DNA from: Niastella soli
GTDB taxonomy: Bacteria > Bacteroidota > Bacteroidia > Chitinophagales > Chitinophagaceae
Assembly: GCF_017742245.1 (NCBI RefSeq)
Contig: NZ_JAGHKO010000017.1
Span: 372,001-436,000, forward strand
Direction: 5' to 3'
DNA: 64,000 nucleotides
In this document: in pieces, positions 18,944 to 26,645 of the stretch
Numbering within the stretch: position 1 is the stretch's first letter
How the letters are laid out: every line of letters starts with the position of its first letter
The notes under the pieces: model-generated
Seen by the model: only the letters and a program-made list of their open reading frames with translations
What the model was told of the DNA's origin: nothing
Database searches by the model: none
Made by a program: the position numbers and the translations under genes

Positions 18944-19209
18944 TTGCCGTCTGCCGTTTGCCGTTTGCCGTTTGCCGTTTGCTGTCTGCCGTTTGCCGTC
19001 TGCCGTTTGCCGTCTGCCGTTTGCCGTCTGCCGTTTGCCGTCTGCCGTTTGCCGTTTGCCGTCTGCCGTTTGCTGTCTGCCGTCTGCCGTCTGCCGTCTG
19101 CCGTTTGCCGTTTGCCGTTTGCCGTTTGCCGTTTGCCGTCTGCCGTTTGCTGTCTGCCGTCTGCCGTTTGCCGTTTGCCGTCTGCCGTTTGCTGTCTGCC
19201 GTCTGCCGT
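18944..19209. repeat. Tandem array of 38 heptamers (YTGCYGT) between eutB and eutC
   Basis: Thirty-eight uninterrupted 7-bp units occupy exactly 266 bp. Only three unit types occur: TTGCCGT, CTGCCGT and TTGCTGT. The TTGCTGT units (copies 6, 19, 30 and 36) are always followed by CTGCCGT, so longer blocks have probably duplicated. Because 7 is not a multiple of 3 and no stop codon is formed, all three plus frames and one minus frame are open here. Degenerate continuation (ATTGCCTATTGCC) follows up to the eutB stop. Copy number is expected to vary by slippage. Confidence 0.98.
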
Positions 19210-19220
19210 TCTCCCATTGC

Positions 19221-20603
19221 CTATTGCCTATCTACCAGCGTTAACAACCCATGCCGATCGCTCACCGGCAATAATATTCCCTCCTCATTCATGATCCCTT
19301 GTCTTAACAACCATTGCTCAAACTCGGGAGCAGGGCGTAACCCTAATACCTTACGCACATACAAAGCATCATGAAAGGAAGTAGATTGATAATTCAACAT
19401 AATATCGTCGGCACCGGGTATGCCCATAATATAATTACAGCCGGCTACTCCCAATAAAGTAAGCAGGTTGTCCATATCGTCCTGATCGGCCTCGGCATGA
19501 TTGGTATAACAAACATCCACCCCCATGGGCAGTCCAAGCAGTTTGCCACAAAAATGATCTTCCAGTGCCGCCCTGATGATCTGTTTGCCATCGAATAAAT
19601 ATTCAGGCCCTATAAAACCCACCACTGTATTCACCAACAAGGGAGAGAATTTGCGGGCCACCGCATAGGCCCTTGCCTCACAGGTTTGCTGATCAACTCC
19701 TTCATGCGCATTGGCAGATAAAGAACTCCCCTGCCCTGTTTCAAAATACATCACCTGGTTCCCCAGCGTACCGCGCTGCAACGACAAAGCCGCCTCATAC
19801 GCTTCCTGTAATAAAGACAGGTTCACCCCAAAACTTTTATTGGTCTTTTCGGTCCCGCCAATAGACTGGAACACCAGGTCGATCGGCGCTTTTTGCTGAA
19901 CCAGTTGTAAGGAAGTGGTAACATGACACAACACACAACTTTGGGTGGGAATATTAAATCGTTGAATAATGGCATCCAGCATGTGCAACAGCGTTAGTAC
20001 ATGACCGGGAGAATCGGTAGCCGGGTTTATGCCGATCACCGCATCACCACTGCCATATAACAACCCATCAACAATACTGGCGGCAATTCCTTTGGGATCA
20101 TCTGTAGGATGATTGGGTTGCAATCGAACCGATAACCGGCCTTTTAATCCCAACGTATTGCGAAAAGTAGTAACCACTTCACACTTTCTGGCCACGCTAA
20201 TGAGGTCCTGGTTGCGCATCAATTTTGAAACAGCGGCTACCATTTCAGGCGTTAGTCCCGGCGCCAATTGTTGTAAGGTAACGGTATCAGCTGCATCACT
20301 CAGCAACCAGTCGCGGAACTGGCCGGTGGTAAAATGAGCCACCGGAGCAAAAGCGGCCGCATTATGAGCATCCATGATCAACCGGGTAACTTCATCCTGC
20401 TCATAAGGGATAACGGCTTCCTGTAGAAAATTTTTCAATGGCACATCGGCCAGCGCCAGTTGCGCCGCCACCCGTTCTTTATAATCCACAGCAGCCACAC
20501 CCGCCAGCGCATCACCCGATCTGAATGGACTTGCTTTCGCCAAAAGCGTAGCGATGGTCTCAAACTGGTAAGTATGGTGCTGTATGGTGTATCGATAAGC
20601 CAT
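19221..20603 (-). CDS. eutB: Ethanolamine ammonia-lyase large subunit
   Basis: 460 residues, normal length for the catalytic heavy chain that binds ethanolamine and the adenosyl group of cobalamin. Recognisable segments are RLQPNHPTDDPKGIAAS, GSGDAVIGINPATDSP, MYFETGQGSSLSANAHEG and GLPMGVDVCYTNHAEADQDD. It is preceded by the permease gene 50 bp upstream on the same strand and followed by eutC after the heptamer array. The enzyme needs adenosylcobalamin; no cobalamin riboswitch was noticed upstream. Confidence 0.96.
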   Translation of the reverse strand: MAYRYTIQHHTYQFETIATLLAKASPFRSGDALAGVAAVDYKERVAAQLALADVPLKNFLQEAVIPYEQDEVTRLIMDAHNAAAFAPVAHFTTGQFRDWLLSDAADTVTLQQLAPGLTPEMVAAVSKLMRNQDLISVARKCEVVTTFRNTLGLKGRLSVRLQPNHPTDDPKGIAASIVDGLLYGSGDAVIGINPATDSPGHVLTLLHMLDAIIQRFNIPTQSCVLCHVTTSLQLVQQKAPIDLVFQSIGGTEKTNKSFGVNLSLLQEAYEAALSLQRGTLGNQVMYFETGQGSSLSANAHEGVDQQTCEARAYAVARKFSPLLVNTVVGFIGPEYLFDGKQIIRAALEDHFCGKLLGLPMGVDVCYTNHAEADQDDMDNLLTLLGVAGCNYIMGIPGADDIMLNYQSTSFHDALYVRKVLGLRPAPEFEQWLLRQGIMNEEGILLPVSDRHGLLTLVDRQ

Positions 20604-20653
20604 AAAGAAGTTAGTGAGTTTGTTAGTTTGGGAGTTATTTAGTTAATAAGGAA

Positions 20654-21946
20654 CTAAGGACCTGATCTCCTAAAAACCGCAAACAGTATCATTAGTAAAG
20701 CCAATGCACCAAAAAAGATCAACGACAGAAACAGATTGTACCAAACAATTGCGATCAAACAAACTACGGCCAGTATTAACGCAATCAGGGGGAACCAGGG
20801 ATACAAAGGTACCTTGAATGGGCGTTCCAGGCCCGGTTGTTTACGACGCAATACAAACAAACTGATCATACTGATGATATACATCACCACTGCCCCCAAT
20901 GCACTCAGGGTAATTACATCGCCGGTATTGAAAATACATAGGGCAAGAATACCCACAATTCCGCCTGCGATCATTGCCACATGCGGTGTTCTATGCCGCG
21001 AATTAACCCTTGCCAGCACGGCCGGTAAATATCCATCGCGGGCCACCGCATATACCTGCCGGCTATAACTGATTATAACCCCGTGAAACGAGGACACCAG
21101 CCCAAACAGCCCTATCCCCGCAAAGACCTTGGTCCAGCTGTTTTGCTTTCCCAATACGGCACTAATGGCTTCTGGTAACGGGTAATCAATATGGGCCAGG
21201 TTATGCCAATTGGTAACCCCACCAGTAAAGAACATGACCCCAAAAGCCAGCAGCACCAGGGTCACAATACCATAAATATAGCCGCGGGGAATGGTACGTT
21301 GCGGGTCTCTCACTTCTTCAGCCACCATAGCAACCCCTTCAATGGCCAGGTAAAACCAGATGGCAAATGGCAGTGCGGCAAAAACACCACCCCAGCCAAA
21401 AGGCATGGAATCGCGGTTAAAATTCTCCCATTTGAAACCAGGCGCCACAACCCCCATGAACAACAATAATTCAGCAACCGCCAGCAGGGTAACCACCAAC
21501 GAGAACACCACCGATTCCTTAATACCTAAAAAATTAATAATAGTAAACACTATATAACAGCCAATAGCTATTCCCAGGACCGGGAGGGCCGGTGCCAGAA
21601 AATGTACATAACTGCCGAGGGCAAAAGCCACCGCCGGTGGCGCCAGTAAAAATTCTACCAGCGTGGCATAAGCCGCTATCAATCCACCCATTGGCCCTAG
21701 TGCTTTATAAGCATAAGCAAAGGGGCCGCCAGCCTGTGGTATGGCAGCCGTTAATTCGGTAAAACTGAAAATAAATGTTACGTAAAAGATCGTGACCAGG
21801 ATGGTGGCAATCAAAAAACCGCCTGTTCCGGCAACAGCCCAACCCAGGTTCCAGCCAAAATATTCACCGGATATAACCAAACCAACCGCCAGTGCCCAAA
21901 GGTGCACTGGTCTCAATACCTTTTTTAATGAAGGGTTGCCATGCAT
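20654..21946 (-). CDS. eat: Ethanolamine permease, APC superfamily
   Basis: 430 residues with about twelve membrane helices. The ATG at 21946 (MHGNPSLKKVLRPVHLWALA) is preferred over one 120 bp upstream, because ethanolamine permeases begin just before the conserved LRPVHLWALAVGLVISGEYF; the extra upstream residues are Cys-rich and unlike a transporter. It imports ethanolamine for the ammonia-lyase encoded 50 bp downstream. The gene is divergent from the SGNH hydrolase gene. Confidence 0.88.
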   Translation of the reverse strand: MHGNPSLKKVLRPVHLWALAVGLVISGEYFGWNLGWAVAGTGGFLIATILVTIFYVTFIFSFTELTAAIPQAGGPFAYAYKALGPMGGLIAAYATLVEFLLAPPAVAFALGSYVHFLAPALPVLGIAIGCYIVFTIINFLGIKESVVFSLVVTLLAVAELLLFMGVVAPGFKWENFNRDSMPFGWGGVFAALPFAIWFYLAIEGVAMVAEEVRDPQRTIPRGYIYGIVTLVLLAFGVMFFTGGVTNWHNLAHIDYPLPEAISAVLGKQNSWTKVFAGIGLFGLVSSFHGVIISYSRQVYAVARDGYLPAVLARVNSRHRTPHVAMIAGGIVGILALCIFNTGDVITLSALGAVVMYIISMISLFVLRRKQPGLERPFKVPLYPWFPLIALILAVVCLIAIVWYNLFLSLIFFGALALLMILFAVFRRSGP

Positions 21947-22078
21947 GCAATTAGTTTTAATAGATAGCAGAAAGTGTTTGAGGCAGCAACCGGGGATACT
22001 GTTAAAAATACAAACTTTTGCAATTAAATTCGCTGCCTGGGTTTTAGTACATATTTTCTTCTTCAAAATCGATTAACC

Positions 22079-22747
22079 ATGAGATTGCTTCAGTATGTGT
22101 CTTTATTCATCGCAATTACATTAGTAAGTTTTACCAGTATGCAGCAAAAACAAAAGGTCGTTTTCTTTGGTGATTCCATTACAGCAGCCGGCGTATCGCC
22201 TACAGGTTATATAACAGTGCTGGGCAGCCTGATGGCACAAAAGGGCCTAAAGGACCAGTACGAATTAGCTGGCGCCGGTATTGGCGGTAATAAAGTGTAT
22301 GACCTTTATTTACGTATGGAAGACGATGTGCTGGCTAAAAACCCCACTACTGTAGTGATCTGGATAGGCGTTAATGATGTATGGCATAAGAAAGGCGGTA
22401 CTGGTACCGATGCGCCCAAATTCGAACAGTTCTATAATGCCATTATCAGGAAGTTGCAGGCAAAAGATATAAAAGTGATCCTTTGTACACCTGCCACCAT
22501 TGGCGAAAAAACTGATTTCTCCAATGAACAGGATGGCGACCTGAACAAGTACGCGAATATCGTTCGCGCTGTTGCCGTCAAAAATAACTGCCCCCTGGTT
22601 GACCTACGCAAAACCTTCCTGGCCTATAACCTGGCCAATAATCCGGAAAACAAAGAGAAAGGCATTCTTACTGCGGATGGCGTTCACCTGAACGACAAAG
22701 GCAATGCGCTGGTGGCCGATGAAATGCTAAAGGTGCTGGTGAAATAA
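22079..22747 (+). CDS. SGNH/GDSL-family hydrolase, exported
   Basis: 222 residues. An N-terminal hydrophobic stretch (MRLLQYVSLFIAITLVSF) looks like a signal peptide. All four SGNH blocks are visible: GDSITAAG (nucleophile Ser), GIGGNKV (Gly), WIGVNDV (Asn) and DGVHLNDKG (Asp and His). Likely a periplasmic esterase acting on a small ester or acetylated sugar. The stop lies 77 bp before the next gene. Confidence 0.87.
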   Translation: MRLLQYVSLFIAITLVSFTSMQQKQKVVFFGDSITAAGVSPTGYITVLGSLMAQKGLKDQYELAGAGIGGNKVYDLYLRMEDDVLAKNPTTVVIWIGVNDVWHKKGGTGTDAPKFEQFYNAIIRKLQAKDIKVILCTPATIGEKTDFSNEQDGDLNKYANIVRAVAVKNNCPLVDLRKTFLAYNLANNPENKEKGILTADGVHLNDKGNALVADEMLKVLVK

Positions 22748-22805
22748 CCATTCCCCCATTAATTTGTTAATGTATAAGCTGCAACATGACAATCACAAAA
22801 TGCGT

Positions 22806-22813
22806 TATGTTTG
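22806..22813 (+). promoter_or_regulatory. Putative -7 box of the amidotransferase gene
   Basis: TATGTTTG matches TAnnTTTG exactly and lies 10 bp before the ATG at 22824. It also makes the upstream in-frame ATG at 22764 unlikely as the start. Confidence 0.4.
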
Positions 22814-22823
22814 CAGCTTTACT

Positions 22824-23693
22824 ATGACTAGACCAAACACCATACGGTTGGCCCTTCTTGATCTGTATGAAGGCCAGGTAAATGAGGGTATGCGGTGCAT
22901 TAGGGACATCCTGCATCAGTATGGTAAAGCGCATGGCATAAACCTGGTGGTCGAGGAATTTGATGTTCGGCTTAAATGCGAGTTGCCTGATTTACATCAT
23001 GATATATACATTTCTTCTGGCGGCCCCGGTTCGCCGCTGGCTACCGATGCCGAGTGGGAACCCCAGTATTTTAACTGGATCCGCGAGGTGGAACAACACA
23101 ACCACCTGACCCAGGGACCTAAAAAACATGTGTACTTTGTCTGTCACTCCTTTCAGTTGGCCGTCCGGTATTTTAAGGCAGCCAATGTAACCAAACGTAA
23201 ATCCACCGCTTTTGGCGTTTTTCCAATTCATATGCTCCCTGGTGGCAAAGAAGACCCAGTTTTTACTAATCTACAGGACCCTTTTTATGCGGTTGACAGC
23301 CGTAATTACCAGGTGGTGGAACCCGATCATGACCAACTACGGCGTATAGGTGCTACTATCCTTGCCATTGAAAAAGAACGGCCGCATGTGCCCCTGGAAC
23401 GCGCTATTATGGGACTGCGTTTTAATGATTACATGGTTGGCACCCAGTTTCACCCCGAGGCCGATGCGCCCGGTATGAGCCGATACCTGCAAAGGGAAGA
23501 CAAAAAACAAATGGTCATTAAAAATCATGGGTTCGAAAAATGGCAATCCATGATTGAGCAGCTTAATGATCCTGATAAGATCCTGTATACCTACTCGCAT
23601 ATTCTTCCCAATTTTCTCGATCTGGCAATTGAAGCAATAACTGCAGGAAAGGCAGTAGGCAATAGGCAAAGGGAAGACGGCAATCGGCAGTAG
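22824..23693 (+). CDS. Class-I glutamine amidotransferase domain protein
   Basis: 289 residues from the ATG at 22824 (MTRPNTIRLALLDLYEG). The triad of class-I glutaminases is present: nucleophile Cys in YFVCHSFQLA, and His and Glu in GTQFHPEAD. It is longer than a bare GATase domain, with a helical C-terminal part. The last 13 or so residues (AVGNRQREDGNRQ) are written by the dispersed 7-bp repeat and are not family sequence. It probably releases ammonia for one of the nearby ATP-grasp ligases; the next gene is one, 187 bp downstream. The partner and product are inferred, not shown. Confidence 0.8.
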   Translation: MTRPNTIRLALLDLYEGQVNEGMRCIRDILHQYGKAHGINLVVEEFDVRLKCELPDLHHDIYISSGGPGSPLATDAEWEPQYFNWIREVEQHNHLTQGPKKHVYFVCHSFQLAVRYFKAANVTKRKSTAFGVFPIHMLPGGKEDPVFTNLQDPFYAVDSRNYQVVEPDHDQLRRIGATILAIEKERPHVPLERAIMGLRFNDYMVGTQFHPEADAPGMSRYLQREDKKQMVIKNHGFEKWQSMIEQLNDPDKILYTYSHILPNFLDLAIEAITAGKAVGNRQREDGNRQ

Positions 23694-23880
23694 GAATACA
23701 GTTACAAGCCTCAGGCTGTAAGCTGCAAGCAATACAACTCATTGCGCAATTCTGAACCCAAAACTCTAAACCAGCAAACCGGAACTTTGAACCTGGAATT
23801 CTGAACCTAACCCAATAACTTACGAACCTAATAACTTAAAACCCAGAACTTCGTAACTTCAACGGCAAAACAGTTGTGTT
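23651..23880. repeat. Low-complexity repeats after the amidotransferase gene
   Basis: Starts inside the gene with GGCAATAGGCAAAGGG and CGGCAATCGGCAGTAGG (complement of the TGCCGTT family). It continues as imperfect short units of the type GAACTTTGAACCTGG and CTAATAACTTAAAACC up to the next start codon. No gene is seen. Confidence 0.6.
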
Positions 23881-25074
23881 ATGGTTCCCGGAATACGGAA
23901 AGCGTTTAATGAGTCATTCACCGAGCAACAGTACGAAGCCTTTTTAAAAGACCTAAACAGTAAATATCCCGGCGCCATTGAATTCAGGCTTTCAGAAACA
24001 CCGGTATTCGTAGATAAAGAATTTACCGCCAAAATGATAGATGCCTGCGAACACATCATCGATGTGATCACAGATCCGGCATTCAAAAAAATGACCGATG
24101 CGGCCATTCCTCCCCACGAACATGTACCTAATGAAAGCGACCGCTGCGACATGCTTTGCTTTGATTTTGGCATTTGCTGGAATGAGGATAAACAGCCTGA
24201 ACCCCGGTTAATAGAAATGCAGGGCTTCCCCACCCTGTTTGGCTTCCAGGTGTATTACCCCGATCTGTTTAGAAACTACTTTCCCATACCTGAGAATTAC
24301 AGCCAGTATCTGAACGGACACACCCATGAAAGTTATTTGAAGCTATTGAAAGAAGTGATCGTGGATGATGTGCCGGTTGAAAATACCATTCTGCTGGAAA
24401 TTAAACCCCACGAACAAAAAACACGCATTGACTTTTATTTAACCCAGGAATATACCGGTATTCAACCCGTTTGCATCACAGAACTGATACAGGAAGGAAA
24501 AGACCTGTATTATATGCGTGACGGAAAAAAAACAGCCGTTAAACGCATCTACAACCGCGTTATATTTGATGAACTGCTGGCAAAGAAAGAAGCATTAGGA
24601 AAGTATTGCGACATTACGCAAAACCTGAATGTACAATGGGTACCGCATCCCAACTGGTTTTACCGCATCAGCAAGTACACCCTGCCCTTTCTTCACCACC
24701 CCTACGTGCCCACTACCTACTTTTTGAACGAAATAAAACAATTACCACCCGACCTGGAGAATTATGTATTAAAACCATTGTTCTCTTTTGCCGGCCAGGG
24801 CGTATTGATAGACGTAACCCGTGAGGACATTGAAAAAATAAATGACCCGCACAACTGGATCTTACAACGGAAAGTTGAATACGCCGCTATTATTGAAACA
24901 CCCGACGAGCCAGCGAAAGCCGAGATCAGGATCATGTATGTTTGGAAAAAAGACTGGGACCGTCCTCAACCGGTTATCAACCTGGCCCGTTTAAGCAAAG
25001 GCAAAATGATTGGAGTAAATTATAACAAGAACAAACAGTGGGTAGGCGGCAGCACCTGCTTTATGGAACGTTAA
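23881..25074 (+). CDS. ATP-grasp-like protein, function unknown
   Basis: 397 residues, no signal peptide. The segment YVLKPLFSFAGQGVLIDVT near residue 305 looks like the Lys plus glycine-rich loop of an ATP-grasp enzyme. EAEIRIMYVW-type residues near the end (AEIRIMYVWKKDW, then LARLSKGKMIGVNYNKNKQ) could supply the metal-binding acid and Asn. The N-terminal half (CDMLCFDFGICWNED, PRLIEMQGFPTLFGFQ) has an E/Q/G-rich segment like glutathionylspermidine-synthase-type ligases. I do not recognise a named family. It follows an amidotransferase and precedes a cupin, consistent with a small-molecule ligation pathway. The start is the first ATG of the open frame; no strong ribosome-binding site is seen. 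Confidence 0.7.
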   Translation: MVPGIRKAFNESFTEQQYEAFLKDLNSKYPGAIEFRLSETPVFVDKEFTAKMIDACEHIIDVITDPAFKKMTDAAIPPHEHVPNESDRCDMLCFDFGICWNEDKQPEPRLIEMQGFPTLFGFQVYYPDLFRNYFPIPENYSQYLNGHTHESYLKLLKEVIVDDVPVENTILLEIKPHEQKTRIDFYLTQEYTGIQPVCITELIQEGKDLYYMRDGKKTAVKRIYNRVIFDELLAKKEALGKYCDITQNLNVQWVPHPNWFYRISKYTLPFLHHPYVPTTYFLNEIKQLPPDLENYVLKPLFSFAGQGVLIDVTREDIEKINDPHNWILQRKVEYAAIIETPDEPAKAEIRIMYVWKKDWDRPQPVINLARLSKGKMIGVNYNKNKQWVGGSTCFMER

Positions 25075-25091
25075 TTATAAAAAAGATCTGT

Positions 25092-25409
25092 ATGCAACAC
25101 CTCGATGACGTTAAAGGAAAAGAAATAGTTCCTGGTTTATACGGACGGTTTGTGCATGGCGATACCATGACCCTTTCATTTGTAGACATTCAACCAGGCG
25201 CCCAACTACCGGAACACAGCCATCCACACGAACAAATAACTTTTATCCTGGAAGGTGAACTGGAAATGGTGATCGGTGGTGAAAAAATGTTATTGACGCC
25301 CGGCATGGTGCATGTTATTCCCGGTAATGTACCCCACAGTGCCATTGCCCGTACTTTCGTTAAAGTACTGGATGCATTCTCCCCTGTAAGAGAAGATTAC
25401 AGAGTATAA
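25092..25409 (+). CDS. Small cupin-domain protein
   Basis: 105 residues from the ATG at 25092 (MQHLDDVKGKEIVPGLYG), 17 bp after the ATP-grasp-like gene, so almost certainly cotranscribed. It is a single cupin barrel with the metal-binding motif HSHPHEQITFILEGELE and the second motif PGNVPHSAIA. Such proteins are isomerases, dioxygenases or ligand sensors; the substrate is not evident. The alternative start at 25038 lies inside the previous gene and is unlikely. Confidence 0.88.
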   Translation: MQHLDDVKGKEIVPGLYGRFVHGDTMTLSFVDIQPGAQLPEHSHPHEQITFILEGELEMVIGGEKMLLTPGMVHVIPGNVPHSAIARTFVKVLDAFSPVREDYRV

Positions 25410-25429
25410 GTTATATATTTTAAGGAACC

Positions 25430-25491
25430 GACCTGTAAGGTTCATCATCGAGTCTTGAACAATCAAGCAGATCAATCGAACCTTACAGGTC
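25430..25491. repeat. Palindromic element GACCTGTAAGGTTC / GAACCTTACAGGTC
   Basis: A perfect 14-bp inverted repeat (25430-25443 and 25478-25491) whose loop holds a smaller hairpin (CTTGA...TCAAG). It sits between convergent genes and could work as a two-way terminator. Related elements occur twice between trpB and trpA. Confidence 0.85.
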
Positions 25492-25504
25492 AATTCCTGG
25501 TAAC

Positions 25505-26638
25505 CTACTCTTCTTCCGGCGCATTCTTCATCTTTCCCAACACGGCATAGGCATTCTTCGTAACAATCTGCATGCCTGACAACTCAGTGGTCTTTGAACT
25601 GATGGCTACCCGTTCCTTTTCACGAATCCCTGTTTCCACATTCAACAGTTGAAAATTGCTTTTACCTGTTGCCTGTACAATGTATTGCTGATTGCCATAA
25701 CGCACCACCGCATCTTCGGGCACCGTAAGCGCGGGAACGTTCTCTAAATGAATAGTAGCATTCAGGAACATGCCGGGTAACAGATTGCCGGGTCTTGTTT
25801 TAAAATGACAATGAATTATACCACTGCGATTTACATCTACGTTCCGCGTAACCAGGATCACTTCACAATCGTATTCCTTACCCGGTTCATCCACAAATGA
25901 AACTTTCACCACCTGGCCTATTTTTATTTTAGGCATATCTTTTTCAAAAACCGTCAGGGCTGCGTGGATGTCATCCGGATTGATCAGTTCAAACAATACA
26001 TCGGTGGCATTTACAAACTTGCCAATATTTACATTCACCTTCGATACAAATCCATTGATAGGTGAATACATGGGAACACTTCGGGAGATATTGTTCTCAT
26101 TCAATGAACCGGGGTTTATACTGATCAGCCGCAGCTTTTCGGCAAATCCCTTTACCAATACTTTTTGTGCTGAAAAATCGGACTGCACCTGTTGAAAGGT
26201 TTTGGCCGCGCTTACCTGTTGTTCACTCAATTCTTTTTGACGATCATATTCCTGTTGCAAAAATTGTAAACGGGCCTGGGCCATCAGGTAATCCTGTTGT
26301 AACTGGACCAACCCCTGGTCTTCAATAACACCTATTACCTGTCCTTTATTTACATGCATACCCGGTAACAAGGTGGTATTTTTAAGATAACCGCCCAGGG
26401 GAAAACTAATCGATACAATATTCTGTGGCGGTACATCAACCAGTCCATTCACTTTTAATACGTCGTTCAGGTTTTGCGATTGCACCGTGCCTACTTCAAT
26501 ACCCGCATTTTTCATTTGGGCATCGGTCATGGTCACCATATTGGCATCCACTTCTTTTTTTGCTTCCTCCGGTTTATCAGCAGATGAGCAGGAAACGCAG
26601 AAGAATAAAACAGTTATATATAAAAATGGGTTCTTCAT
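25505..26638 (-). CDS. Efflux RND transporter periplasmic adaptor (CusB/HlyD type), lipoprotein
   Basis: 377 residues with a lipoprotein signal (MKNPFLYITVLFFCVSC). The membrane-fusion layout is visible: barrel-sandwich halves (NIVSISFPLGGYLKN ... SPINGFVSKVNVNIG) separated by a Gln-rich helical hairpin (residues 115-170), then a beta-barrel domain (KVSFVDEPGKEYDCEV) and a membrane-proximal end. It would link the pump to its channel across the periplasm. It lies 7 bp after the pump-channel fusion gene and is the last gene of the efflux operon. Confidence 0.92.
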   Translation of the reverse strand: MKNPFLYITVLFFCVSCSSADKPEEAKKEVDANMVTMTDAQMKNAGIEVGTVQSQNLNDVLKVNGLVDVPPQNIVSISFPLGGYLKNTTLLPGMHVNKGQVIGVIEDQGLVQLQQDYLMAQARLQFLQQEYDRQKELSEQQVSAAKTFQQVQSDFSAQKVLVKGFAEKLRLISINPGSLNENNISRSVPMYSPINGFVSKVNVNIGKFVNATDVLFELINPDDIHAALTVFEKDMPKIKIGQVVKVSFVDEPGKEYDCEVILVTRNVDVNRSGIIHCHFKTRPGNLLPGMFLNATIHLENVPALTVPEDAVVRYGNQQYIVQATGKSNFQLLNVETGIREKERVAISSKTTELSGMQIVTKNAYAVLGKMKNAPEEE

Positions 26639-26645
26639 GTAATGA

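Noticed and set aside
18944-19209. CRISPR array
   Set aside because: Units are 7 bp in direct contact without spacers and no cas genes are near.
18794-19374. Three overlapping plus-strand reading frames rich in CRLPFAV and a 107-codon minus-strand extension of eutC rich in RQTANGK
   Set aside because: All are translations of the stop-free 7-bp array. The peptide is the same heptapeptide in shifted phase in every frame, so there is no coding signal.
21947-22078. Cobalamin riboswitch before the eut genes
   Set aside because: The divergent gap is only 132 bp and shows no B12-box pattern.
25038-25091. Longer start for the cupin protein
   Set aside because: The added residues come from the end of the upstream gene in another frame and do not fit the cupin family.
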